From Candidatus Thalassarchaeaceae archaeon (GTDB lineage Archaea; Thermoplasmatota; Poseidoniia; Poseidoniales; Thalassarchaeaceae): a DNA stretch of 64,000 nt. The notes beneath the pieces were generated by a model. The model had not been told where the DNA came from, searched no databases, and saw nothing but the letters and a program-made list of their open reading frames with translations. A program made the translations under genes and the position numbers. The first letter of the stretch is position 1. Every line of letters starts with the position of its first letter. Below are positions 56,057 to 64,000 of the stretch, in pieces. The stretch covers positions 186,001 to 250,000 of the forward strand of contig CALSZZ010000001.1 of assembly GCA_943841885.1 (NCBI GenBank), in the 5' to 3' direction.

Positions 56057-56854
56057 ATGGTAGAAGGTCTCGAAAGTCGGCTTGATATGATTTTGCCAGG
56101 TGGCAAAGGAGTTTGGATACCCATGGACCATGGTATTTCGCAGTATCCAGAAGATGGTTTAGAAAATATTGATGGAATAATTACAGAACTTATTGATGCC
56201 GAAGCAGATGCAATTGTAGTCCATAAAGGTGTATTAAGTCATCAAATGAATATTAGAAAATGGAATAGGTTTGTTTGTCATGTTTCAGCATCAACAATAA
56301 ACGGAGGAAATAGATCAGGTGAGAAAGTGAGTATTGCAACTGCTGAGGAGTGTTTAGATAGAGGTGCTATTGGAGTTTCTGGACAAATAAATATAGGAGA
56401 GGATAGTGAGGCTGATATGATAATAGAAATCGGAGATTTGACTACAGATTCATGGGCTCTAAAAATACCAGTTCTTGGAATGATGTATCCTCGTGGACCA
56501 AATCTCATAATATCTGAAGATGATCAAACAAATGGAGTAGCTCACGCGGCTAGATTGGCATGGGAAATTGGATGTAATGTAGTTAAAGTGCCCTGGACAG
56601 GATCTGTAGAAAGCTTTCAAAAAGTTACTGAAGCGGTACCAATACCCGTTCTTATTGCTGGAGGTTCCAAAGGAGATACTTTTGTAGAACTGCTAAAGAT
56701 TGTAGAACAATCTATTTTGGCTGGAGGCAGTGGAGTATGTATTGGAAGGCAAGTTTTTGGTAGTAAAAGGCCAGGATTGAATGTTAGAGCCCTTCGAGCA
56801 ATAGTACATGAAGGAATGAGTGCAAAAGAAGCCATGGAACTTTTAGAGGAGTAG
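56057..56854 (+). CDS. 2-amino-3,7-dideoxy-D-threo-hept-6-ulosonate synthase (ADH synthase)
   Basis: First step of the archaeal route to 3-dehydroquinate: condenses 6-deoxy-5-ketofructose 1-phosphate with aspartate semialdehyde. The 265-residue protein is a class I aldolase of the DhnA/FBA-like family: GVWIPMDHGIS near 19-29, VVHKGVL near 54, LGMMYPRGPN near 139, the Schiff-base Lys in NVVKVPWTG (K177), VLIAGGSKG near 200 and GGSGVCIGRQVFG near 227. The direct neighbours are DHQ synthase II, shikimate kinase and chorismate synthase, which supports this function over fructose-bisphosphate aldolase. Confidence 0.9.
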   Translation: MVEGLESRLDMILPGGKGVWIPMDHGISQYPEDGLENIDGIITELIDAEADAIVVHKGVLSHQMNIRKWNRFVCHVSASTINGGNRSGEKVSIATAEECLDRGAIGVSGQINIGEDSEADMIIEIGDLTTDSWALKIPVLGMMYPRGPNLIISEDDQTNGVAHAARLAWEIGCNVVKVPWTGSVESFQKVTEAVPIPVLIAGGSKGDTFVELLKIVEQSILAGGSGVCIGRQVFGSKRPGLNVRALRAIVHEGMSAKEAMELLEE

Positions 56855-56856
56855 AA

Positions 56857-57801
56857 ATGGAACTTTGGATAGATTGTTCAAATGGATGTTCTGAAGAATT
56901 ATCTACTTCAGCAGATAGAATTTGGAAAGGAGATTTTCCTGATGTTGCAGATATATTGTTAGAAGATAAAAAAAGTCAAGAAGAGGCTTTGTCAATGATT
57001 GGTTTGGTTCCTTGGATATTAGTTAGATGTACGAAATGGACAATGATTCCTTTAGAAAATTTAATTTCAAAGTCGTTGGGGACAGGTACAAAAATAGCGG
57101 TTTTTATAAATAATAAGATTGAAATTACTGGTGCGATTTTCGCTCTTGAGCACGGCGTAGATGCGTTATTAATACCCAATGATAGAGAAATATGGAATGA
57201 AGCCTTAAAGCTAAAGGAGCAAAAAATAGTAAACATTCCAATAAAGGATAGTAAAAATAAAAAAATGAGCGTTGCTGAAATAATATCTGTTGAATCTGGT
57301 GGTTTTGGTGAAAGAGTTTGCATAGATTTAATTGAAAGATTAGAACCAGGAGAGGGTGCTTTGGTTGGTTCAGCGTCTAATGCATTAAGCCTTATACATG
57401 GCGAAACAATGGATTCTGAATTTGTCCCTTCCAGACCATTTAGGATAAATGTAGGCGCCATACACTCTTATATTTTGATGAAAGATGATAAGACAAAATA
57501 TCTTAGTGAATTGATTTCAGGAGACCAGATAAAAATTATCAATCAATATGGTAAAGAAAGATTTGCAGTAATAGGTAGAATAAAAATTGAGAGAAGGCCA
57601 TTTTTAAAAATTACATACGTTAACGAAGAAGTAAAGGGACATATAATTATTCAACACGCAGAAACTGTACGGTTGATAGATGATTCAGGAATGGCTATAT
57701 CTGTAACCAATATAAAAATTGGCGATAAGATTATTATAATGCAAGACTCAAAGATGCGGCATATTGGAAATCCCATTGAAGGAGGAGTTAGAGAAATATG
57801 A
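56857..57801 (+). CDS. 3-dehydroquinate synthase II
   Basis: Archaeal DHQ synthase (AroB'): oxidative deamination and cyclisation of the ADH synthase product, using NAD. The 314-residue protein begins ELWIDCSNG and has the conserved VESGGFGERVCIDL near 148-161, EGALVGSASNALSLIHGETM near 167-186, SRPFRINVGAIHSYI near 195-209 and the C-terminal IERRPFLKI. It is somewhat shorter than the 350-370 residues usual in methanogens. It starts 2 bases after the ADH synthase stop and overlaps the shikimate kinase start (ATGA). Confidence 0.93.
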   Translation: MELWIDCSNGCSEELSTSADRIWKGDFPDVADILLEDKKSQEEALSMIGLVPWILVRCTKWTMIPLENLISKSLGTGTKIAVFINNKIEITGAIFALEHGVDALLIPNDREIWNEALKLKEQKIVNIPIKDSKNKKMSVAEIISVESGGFGERVCIDLIERLEPGEGALVGSASNALSLIHGETMDSEFVPSRPFRINVGAIHSYILMKDDKTKYLSELISGDQIKIINQYGKERFAVIGRIKIERRPFLKITYVNEEVKGHIIIQHAETVRLIDDSGMAISVTNIKIGDKIIIMQDSKMRHIGNPIEGGVREI

Positions 57802-58643
57802 AGGTCTTGGGAAAAGGAGAGGCTAGAGGCGGAGTTTCTATTTTACATGCTCTTGGAACAGGAAAGGGTTGTTCGATTGGAGTGAATTTACTAACAAGAG
57901 TAGAATTGATAGATAAAAAATATGAAAATTCGCAAGATGAACATAATCTATTGAAGTCCGTCATAGAATGTTGGAAAGAAGCAGGATTTCCTGTACCCAA
58001 AGAGTATGGATGGAAGATTATGAGTGAGATTCCAATAGGGCAGGGACTAAAATCTAGTTCAGCGCTTGCATGTGCTGCAATAAAATCTCTCGATTCTGCA
58101 TCTTGGACTAAACTGAATAATTATGAAATTATTGATTTAGCAGTAAAGGCACAAAAAAAATCGGGATGTACAATTACGGGCAGTATAGATGACTCATGGA
58201 GTTCTATAACAGAAGGTTGGAAATTAATTGATTCAACTAAAATGGCTTCCGAATCAATAATATCTGAAGGCCATATAGAAGAGTCTTTATCTGTTTTAAT
58301 TGGTACAAGAGAGAGTAGAATATCTAAGATAAATATTCATTCTTTTGATGGTTATCAAACCCTATTCAGTAGAGCATTACAACTAATTGAAAAAGGAGAT
58401 GTTTTGGAAGCAATGACGGCTAACGGCATAGGAGTTGCTGCAGCAAATGATGATGATGAGGCAATAAAAATATGTAATTTAGCAATAGCAAATGGCGCCA
58501 TAGCTGCAGGAATCTCAGGATCTGGACCTGCCATCAGCATTATTTGCTATGAAAACGAAATAGAGATTATGTCTGAAATAATTAATAGATTTGAGATGGG
58601 TTTGATAAGGACCACTTTTCATAATGAAATAAAAGGAGAGTAG
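57798..58643 (+). CDS. shikimate kinase, archaeal GHMP type
   Basis: Phosphorylates shikimate at O-3. The 281-residue protein belongs to the GHMP kinase superfamily, unrelated to bacterial AroK: the N-terminal GEARGGVSILHALGTGKG, the ATP-binding loop PIGQGLKSSSALACAA near 77-92, TGSIDDS near 133 and the C-terminal GAIAAGISGSGPAISII near 233-249. It overlaps DHQ synthase II by four bases and lies 4 bases before aroC, in a tight shikimate operon. Confidence 0.93.
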   Translation: MKVLGKGEARGGVSILHALGTGKGCSIGVNLLTRVELIDKKYENSQDEHNLLKSVIECWKEAGFPVPKEYGWKIMSEIPIGQGLKSSSALACAAIKSLDSASWTKLNNYEIIDLAVKAQKKSGCTITGSIDDSWSSITEGWKLIDSTKMASESIISEGHIEESLSVLIGTRESRISKINIHSFDGYQTLFSRALQLIEKGDVLEAMTANGIGVAAANDDDEAIKICNLAIANGAIAAGISGSGPAISIICYENEIEIMSEIINRFEMGLIRTTFHNEIKGE

Positions 58644-58647
58644 AGTA

Positions 58648-59745
58648 ATGGGCATGGGACTTGGAGAAAGGCTGCGAATTACTTTATTTGGAGAAAGTCA
58701 TGGTAAATGCGTAGGAGCACTCATAGAAGGTGTGCCTCCTGGAACGGAAATAGATAATCAAAAGTTGGCAGAGGATATTGAAAGACGTAGACCTGGCCGG
58801 AAAGGACTATCCACTAGAAAGGAATTAGATAAATGTGAAATTTTATCTGGAGTACATGAAGGAAAGGCGACTGGATGGCCGATATTATTACTTACAATGA
58901 ATTCAGATGTAAAATCTTCTGATTATTCATTTTTACCTGATCAACCAAGGCCTGGGCATGCAGATATGGTAGAATATGTACGTTCGAGTGGCGTAAACGA
59001 TCCAAGAGGAGGTGGTTCTCAGTCGGCACGTCTAACATTTGGAATTGTTGCTGCAGGAAGTCAGGTCAGAAGTATGTTAGAAAAGATAGGTTGGAAATGT
59101 ACTGCACATTTACTAAAAGTCGGAAATATTTCTGCTAAGCAGCTATTTGAATTGGATAGAGAGAGTAAACTAAACCAAGATAGTAATATGGGGAGATTAA
59201 ATTGTAGAGATGCTGAAGCGGCAGAAACTATGTCAAATTATTTAGAAGAAATAAGAATGAGTAAAGATACAATTGGTTCTGTTGTTGAATTATTAATAGA
59301 AGGTTTACCTATTGGAGTGGGAGAGCCTTGGTTCGATGGTTTAGAACCATCATTGGCCCGAGGTTTGATGGCAATTCCTGGGGCTCGTGCAGTAGAATTT
59401 TCACATGGTACAAATTCTTCATTAATGCGCGGTTCGGAGCATAATGATGTATGGTTAGCAGGAAAAAAAAGTCCTTTCCTAAAAGGATCAGAAGAAGGGT
59501 TTGCTGATGGTGCTTTAGGGGGCCGTTCAACAGGAGCACCTATGAATGTAAAGATTCATTTCAAACCACCTAGTAGCATACCCCGAGAACAATTTACATT
59601 GCACCTACCGAGTAATGAAGTTAGATCATTAAAGGTTGGTGGAAGGCATGATCCAGTCTTGGGCCCTAGAGCAGTCCCCGTAGTAGAGGCAGTTGCAATG
59701 CTAGTATTAGCTGATTTAGGCATTATTGGTGAATATATTAAATAA
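58648..59745 (+). CDS. aroC: chorismate synthase
   Basis: Last step to chorismate; an FMN-dependent anti-1,4-elimination of phosphate from EPSP. The 365-residue protein has the signature GESHGKCVGALIEGVPPG near 15-32, RRRPGRKGLSTRKE near 46-59, RPGHADM near 105, GGGSQSARLTFG near 119-130, SEEGFADGALGGRSTG near 279-294, and the C-terminal RHDPVLGPRAVPVVEA near 332-347. It is complete and of usual length. Last gene of the 56-59.7 kb aromatic operon; the following gene is convergent. Confidence 0.96.
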   Translation: MGMGLGERLRITLFGESHGKCVGALIEGVPPGTEIDNQKLAEDIERRRPGRKGLSTRKELDKCEILSGVHEGKATGWPILLLTMNSDVKSSDYSFLPDQPRPGHADMVEYVRSSGVNDPRGGGSQSARLTFGIVAAGSQVRSMLEKIGWKCTAHLLKVGNISAKQLFELDRESKLNQDSNMGRLNCRDAEAAETMSNYLEEIRMSKDTIGSVVELLIEGLPIGVGEPWFDGLEPSLARGLMAIPGARAVEFSHGTNSSLMRGSEHNDVWLAGKKSPFLKGSEEGFADGALGGRSTGAPMNVKIHFKPPSSIPREQFTLHLPSNEVRSLKVGGRHDPVLGPRAVPVVEAVAMLVLADLGIIGEYIK

Positions 59746-59747
59746 TA

Positions 59748-60680
59748 TTAATTTGGTTTTTTATCTCTGAATTGTTGTATCCTAAGTGGTAAATTAACAG
59801 CAAAGGCGCCTGCTATAATCATAAAAATTACCATCGTACCTAAAGCAACCCCATATACGCTAGTAAGTTCTACACTCTCCCTTAATCTACTTGCTGAAAC
59901 TGGATCTATTATGCCAATTATTGCAGGAATTATACGATTAATGAATAAAGTTACTAGAGCAACAATTCCTGCTATAGAAGGAGCAATCATCAGAGATTTG
60001 TGATAGCGAGATGTAATTTTCTGTATACCCATTACATACACTTCCCCAGTTCTTATCGAGGTATCTAACATTGAGAATCTAATGATGCCACTAGAAAGTT
60101 CGATGAACATAACCAAAAATACCGCATAAAGAACTAGAAGGAATTTTTGTGCAATTTCTCCCTCTGGAAGAAAATTTAGACCGAATTCTACTTTACTCCC
60201 AGCAAATCTTATTGTTACGATAATTAACATAAAATAAGAAACTAGTAAAGCTCTTTGATCTCGCTGGAAAACACCATACATTCCACCTATGAGGCCGATT
60301 CCTATTATTATAAAGTGCAATAATCCACCAAAAAATCCTAAACCAATCATATTAGAAACTGTAAACCATGCTGTCCCAGTTACTGGTGTAATCATGAAAG
60401 TCAGGAAACACAATAGAACCAAAGTAATTGATGAAGCCAATTGTAATGAAGAGACCATCCTATCTGGGGGGAGAAATTTCATTGAACTGATTACTGGACC
60501 TCCGAAAATTGACTCAACCCAACCTGGGACATGGACCTCGGGTATCGCATCAATCGGAATTTCCGTATTTTGCTTTTGTCTTCCAGCAGCAGCCTTTCTA
60601 CTTGGAGCAGAAGATCGTAAAGTAGTACTGTCATACAAATGTGCAGTGTCACTATCCTGAGGTTTTGTCTTTTCAGCCAT
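59748..60680 (-). CDS. polytopic membrane protein in the MoxR-DUF58 cluster
   Basis: A 310-residue protein with a soluble N-terminal region (about 1-75), then about six hydrophobic helices (near 80-100, 105-150 as two, 155-172, 187-205, 235-258, 280-300). It has no recognised catalytic motif and I do not know the family. It is the last gene of a four-gene minus-strand cluster with a DUF58 protein, a MoxR ATPase and a membrane protein, 9 bases after the DUF58 gene. Probably a membrane part of that system. Confidence 0.6.
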   Translation of the reverse strand: MAEKTKPQDSDTAHLYDSTTLRSSAPSRKAAAGRQKQNTEIPIDAIPEVHVPGWVESIFGGPVISSMKFLPPDRMVSSLQLASSITLVLLCFLTFMITPVTGTAWFTVSNMIGLGFFGGLLHFIIIGIGLIGGMYGVFQRDQRALLVSYFMLIIVTIRFAGSKVEFGLNFLPEGEIAQKFLLVLYAVFLVMFIELSSGIIRFSMLDTSIRTGEVYVMGIQKITSRYHKSLMIAPSIAGIVALVTLFINRIIPAIIGIIDPVSASRLRESVELTSVYGVALGTMVIFMIIAGAFAVNLPLRIQQFRDKKPN

Positions 60681-60689
60681 AAAAATACC

Positions 60690-62009
60690 TCAAAATCCTC
60701 TAGCCCCAGTTAGAGCAGTATTAAGCATCATATCTGGCTCCCAATCCATGACATAGGCACCCAAACCTCTTAATTCTGCCATTAAAATGTCCCTCTCAGT
60801 CTTAAGAACTTCATATCCGGTTCTGTCCAACCTCCTAGCATCGAACTCAAATTCAAGACTACTAGGAGATAGTATGGTAACTTCAAAATTTCTTGATCTC
60901 AAATCTCTAACAGCGTCAACTATTGTAGGATCTTCTTCAAGAGGAGATAATAATATTACTGGGCTACCTCTGTTAATATGAGGCATTATTCTGTTAGTTA
61001 CAATTTTCAAAGGAGTATTTCCTTTTGCCATTGATCCAGCTAATTTAGTCAGCAATACATATAGTTGCTTTTTACCAGTGTCTCTATCCACGGAAGTTAT
61101 TTCATCCCCATATAATACTAGACCTACGGAATCTCTTCTCGATAAGAAATACTGTGAAAGACTAGCTGCTGCTCTTGTACTATATACCAAAGAATTTCTA
61201 CTAACTGGACCTGTCTCGCTTATCTTTCTGCTATCAAGAATTATAATAATATCGCTAACTGCGTCCTTTTCAAATTCATTGACCATCATCTTTCCATCTT
61301 GTCTTGCAGTAGCCTTCCAATTTACTTTCTTCATAGGATCTCCGGGAATATATTCCCTTAGATTATAGAAATTTGAACCTTCTCCAGGATTTCTAATATT
61401 TACAGCACCAGTAAAAATCTTGGGAACTCTGCTCTTAATCATTGCATCTTTAATATCTTCCATTTTAGGAAAAACGAGAAAATCTTCATATAGATGTATT
61501 TCCTTTTCATTATGGAATAGCCCAAAAGCATCTTGTACTCTTACACATACAGGCCCAATAGTATAGAATCCCCTTAATGGAGTTTCAATTGTGTATGATA
61601 TTTCAGTTTCTCTTTGTGGTCCCAATTCCATCAAAACATAATTGGCCCCTTTCTTGATCCTCATAACTTCGGGAACACGATCTCTAACTTCTAATACCTT
61701 AGAAGTATTAGATCTATTTTGGAGCCTTAGAGAAACATCAATTTCACCGTCTTCAAAAATTCTTGAAGAAGAAACTTTACGCATCGCTAAAATATTTTGA
61801 AGTTCTACACCTTCATCGTTCTGGGTATCATCTATCCTTCTACCGGAAGACGATACGTCTGCATGGCTAGTGCGGAATGCAGCCCAAGTCAAAAAAGATA
61901 GTAAAACTACAGCAACAGTGACTAATTGTTGATTACGTAGAACTAATCCCAGGAGATAGAGGGCTACCGCTAAAGATGCGAACATCGCAGATTTTCTACT
62001 CCATGCCAT
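60690..62009 (-). CDS. DUF58-domain membrane protein
   Basis: A 439-residue protein with two N-terminal helices (about 7-40), a beta-rich domain (about 70-200, with the LRGFYTIGPVCVRVQDAFGLF pattern), and the DUF58 core with YIPGDPMKKVNWKATARQDGKM near 217-238 followed by a von Willebrand A-like fold (DIIIILDSRK near 250, a MIDAS-like Asp-x-Ser; ARAAASLSQYFL; DSVGLVLYGDE). DUF58 proteins are regularly encoded next to MoxR ATPases, as here (25 bases away), and are thought to act in assembly or maturation of envelope proteins. Confidence 0.88.
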   Translation of the reverse strand: MAWSRKSAMFASLAVALYLLGLVLRNQQLVTVAVVLLSFLTWAAFRTSHADVSSSGRRIDDTQNDEGVELQNILAMRKVSSSRIFEDGEIDVSLRLQNRSNTSKVLEVRDRVPEVMRIKKGANYVLMELGPQRETEISYTIETPLRGFYTIGPVCVRVQDAFGLFHNEKEIHLYEDFLVFPKMEDIKDAMIKSRVPKIFTGAVNIRNPGEGSNFYNLREYIPGDPMKKVNWKATARQDGKMMVNEFEKDAVSDIIIILDSRKISETGPVSRNSLVYSTRAAASLSQYFLSRRDSVGLVLYGDEITSVDRDTGKKQLYVLLTKLAGSMAKGNTPLKIVTNRIMPHINRGSPVILLSPLEEDPTIVDAVRDLRSRNFEVTILSPSSLEFEFDARRLDRTGYEVLKTERDILMAELRGLGAYVMDWEPDMMLNTALTGARGF

Positions 62010-62034
62010 AATCCCAAAAACTCCGTCAGACTAA

Positions 62035-63090
62035 TTAAACAGTTGGAACTGGAACGGTTCTCAAAATTTCCTTGATTATATCTTCAGTATTTACTCCCTT
62101 AATCTGATGCTCAGGTTTGAGAATTAAACGGTGAGCTATTGCTAAGTTTGCTATTGATTTTACGTCATCTGGTGTAACGAAATCTCGACCACGCATTGCT
62201 GCGGCTGCACGACTAGTTTTCAATAGGGCTTGAGAACCACGAGGAGATGAGCCGACTAAAACTTGGTTGTGTTCACGAGTTTGTGTAACAATTTCTACCA
62301 TATACATCCTAACTGCAGGGTCAACATACACATCTTCTATGGCTTGTTGCATTGCGACAACACGGGCAGGATCGGTAATAGTTTCAACTTCAACTGCATC
62401 TTTCTTTCTAGCGATACGTCGGGCAAGAATTTCATCTTCATCAGAACGGCTAGGATAGCCTACACTCATTTTGAACATGAATCTATCAAGCTGCGCTTCT
62501 GGTAGTGGGTAAGTACCCTCTTGTTCAACTGGATTTTGAGTTGCCATAGTTAAGAATGGAGCCGGTAATTTATGAGTAACTGTGCCTATGGTAACCTGTT
62601 TCTCTTGCATAGCCTCCAATAGAGCTGCTTGAGTTTTTGGAGGGGCTCGATTAATCTCATCGGACAAAAGAAGATTGCAGAATATAGGACCTGGTTTGAA
62701 TGTAAATTCACCTTTTTTAGCATCATAAATATTTGTTCCAGTAATATCCGCAGGTAGCAAATCAGGAGTAAATTGTACTCTCTTGAAATCACAACCTAAC
62801 GCATCTGCGAAAGTGTTTGTCATCAATGTCTTGGCCAGACCAGGATAATCTTCGAAAAGAAGATTACCATTAGAAAGAATATTTACTAATACGTTATCAA
62901 TTACGTGCGCCTTACCAATAATTACTTTCTGAACTTCTGTGCCAATTGCTTGCGCGATTGCTCCAACTGCAGTTAATTTTTCGTTTGTTTTAGATGTGCC
63001 GCGGGCTTCCGCTGCTTTTTTCGCATAAGTTGCATCTGTGGCATTTGAGGGCGGTGCTGGTGGTGCATCTACTGGTGGTGTTGCATTCAT
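62035..63090 (-). CDS. MoxR-family AAA ATPase
   Basis: A 351-residue AAA+ ATPase with a Pro/Ala-rich N-terminal extension of about 35 residues. Motifs: a P-loop of MoxR form (EDYPGLAKTLM near 97-107), Walker B LLLSDEINRAPPKTQAALLEAMQE near 145-168, sensor 1 (MATQNPVEQEGTYPLPEAQLDRF near 183-205) and the lid domain with VGSSPRGSQALLKTSRAAA near 279-297. MoxR ATPases act as chaperones for vWA-domain partners; the DUF58 protein encoded just downstream is the likely partner. Confidence 0.93.
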   Translation of the reverse strand: MNATPPVDAPPAPPSNATDATYAKKAAEARGTSKTNEKLTAVGAIAQAIGTEVQKVIIGKAHVIDNVLVNILSNGNLLFEDYPGLAKTLMTNTFADALGCDFKRVQFTPDLLPADITGTNIYDAKKGEFTFKPGPIFCNLLLSDEINRAPPKTQAALLEAMQEKQVTIGTVTHKLPAPFLTMATQNPVEQEGTYPLPEAQLDRFMFKMSVGYPSRSDEDEILARRIARKKDAVEVETITDPARVVAMQQAIEDVYVDPAVRMYMVEIVTQTREHNQVLVGSSPRGSQALLKTSRAAAAMRGRDFVTPDDVKSIANLAIAHRLILKPEHQIKGVNTEDIIKEILRTVPVPTV

Positions 63091-63108
63091 ATTTATTTCT
63101 CCATTTGA

Positions 63109-64000
63109 TTAGTTTTTTTTACCCCAACGACGAATTGCCTGCATCAACTGGCGTAACTCCTTGGACGTGTATGTACGGCTTTGGCTATAAGCCAATTCCA
63201 CAAGACGTGGGTCTCCAATCATTGACTGGACTTCCGCCGGAGGTTTTGTTGCCATTTGATCACGAGATAAATCGTGATGGACTCGGATTTTTGTGAATAG
63301 GGCCTGTTGGACACGGGTCCTGTATGTTTTGGGATCTAATTTACCAGGCCTTTCAGAGAATCTAGTTAAATCAAAGACATGTCTCCAATTTTCTTTTTGT
63401 GGTACAACCATCATAGCCACTAACAATAATAAACCTACATTGAGAACTACTAACCACTTCAAAAAGGTATTAGAGGTTAACAAAACAATTGTCCCCATTG
63501 TCTCTACAAAAGGAGCAGAAATAACGCCTGTAATGTGACGACTTTCATCAAATACTATCTGAAAATTAGATTTGTCTCCAGCGAAATCTCCATTCTTAAT
63601 TTTAGCAGACAATTCAGAATTATCAAATTCCATCATATCATGTATTAATGCATTAAAATAATTATTATTTCCCAACCAATCACTATTACTATTGATTTCC
63701 TGATTCCAACAGTTTTCAACAATACACGATTCCCTCAATCCTGTTTTCTTTGCTTCATCCAAGGTCCACAGACGATTAGAGAATGCTTCTTCATCCGCAA
63801 CGAAAGTTATGCTACCAGAAACAGAAAGTTCCCCTACGCCTCCTGAAAGCGTACTTCCACTTCCTCCACTACTTAATTGGTCAAGTACTGAAATATTATG
63901 ATAGTCAAATCTCATTATTAATTTTAGATCTCCGGGTGCAGGATTGAGAGGATCTCCAGGGTCGCCATTTCCTTGCGTATCGATGAATGCCGATGTCGAT
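63109..64000 (-). CDS. membrane protein of the MoxR-DUF58 cluster (5' end outside window)
   Basis: The frame stays open past the ATG at 63915 to the window edge, with plausible coding (FIDTQGNGDPGDPLNPAPG), so the true start lies beyond base 64000. The visible 297 residues hold an extracellular part resembling DUF4350 (an early Ser/Gly-rich loop, FVADEEAFSNRLW), one transmembrane helix (about 175-195 from the ATG) and a basic helical C-terminal domain (LDPKTYRTRVQQALFTKIRVHHDLSRD). DUF4350-type proteins are common companions of MoxR and DUF58 genes; the family call is tentative. The MoxR gene starts 18 bases after its stop. Confidence 0.65.
   Translation of the reverse strand, partial: STSAFIDTQGNGDPGDPLNPAPGDLKLIMRFDYHNISVLDQLSSGGSGSTLSGGVGELSVSGSITFVADEEAFSNRLWTLDEAKKTGLRESCIVENCWNQEINSNSDWLGNNNYFNALIHDMMEFDNSELSAKIKNGDFAGDKSNFQIVFDESRHITGVISAPFVETMGTIVLLTSNTFLKWLVVLNVGLLLLVAMMVVPQKENWRHVFDLTRFSERPGKLDPKTYRTRVQQALFTKIRVHHDLSRDQMATKPPAEVQSMIGDPRLVELAYSQSRTYTSKELRQLMQAIRRWGKKN

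Overview
The window looks like a piece of an uncultivated marine planktonic euryarchaeote, most likely class Poseidoniia (Marine Group II) or the related Marine Group III. The base composition is AT-rich (about one third G+C by eye). Archaeal information genes (L10e, S6e, aIF2-gamma, Orc1/Cdc6, Dph2, Gar1) sit beside bacterial-type genes known from this group: DNA gyrase A and B, an SMC-ScpA-ScpB condensin operon, class II HMG-CoA reductase and bacterial-type glycerol-3-phosphate dehydrogenase. Many large secreted or membrane-anchored proteins fit a particle-degrading heterotroph. The assignment is inferred from gene content only.

Layout. 1-2056: end of a PKD-type surface protein and a coupled membrane protein. 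2065-9976: aroD, gyrB-gyrA, tRNA-Ser(GCT), a DUF4105 protein and aroA. 9980-13267: a DMT transporter, L10e, a purine phosphoribosyltransferase and Dph2. 13307-16757: four minus-strand genes of one membrane-protein family, one with two frameshifts and one with 21 perfect 12-bp repeats. 16856-20224: Orc1/Cdc6, S6e, aIF2-gamma (apparent CTG start) and a PIN-domain protein. 20207-22374: DUF357 and an AAA-ATPase/winged-helix protein, followed by an 11-bp iteron-like array and HMG-CoA reductase. 23977-29469: scpB, scpA, smc. 29535-35793: nadB, an mPGES-2-like protein, a TPR membrane protein, a Gar1-zinc-finger fusion and a secreted protein. 35863-41682: the most interesting segment, a predicted metal (probably iron) acquisition locus. 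41689-43110: a small winged-helix protein, gpsA and tRNA-Leu(TAG). 43115-49678: a giant subtilase with two RCC1 propellers. 49783-55192: a MacB/LolCDE-like ABC system. 55203-59745: exonuclease III and four genes of the archaeal shikimate pathway. 59748-64000: a MoxR-DUF58 membrane cluster, cut by the window edge.

Working together. The shikimate genes form three separate loci: aroD, aroA, and the cluster ADH synthase, DHQ synthase II, GHMP shikimate kinase, chorismate synthase. No shikimate dehydrogenase was seen. The 36-41.7 kb locus has a FEA1-like lipoprotein, a lipoprotein with two transferrin/PhnD-type binding domains, and a PhnC/PhnE-like ABC transporter. Three copies of the palindrome TTTAGG-N4-CCTAAA lie in two of its promoters. 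That motif resembles DtxR/IdeR/Idr metal-repressor boxes, so I read the locus as iron uptake rather than phosphonate uptake.

No stretch over 300 bases lacks a gene. The larger gaps (2863-3063, 7733-7910, 22375-22658, 35794-35949, 37603-37839, 42935-43114) hold the tRNAs and the regulatory repeats listed below.
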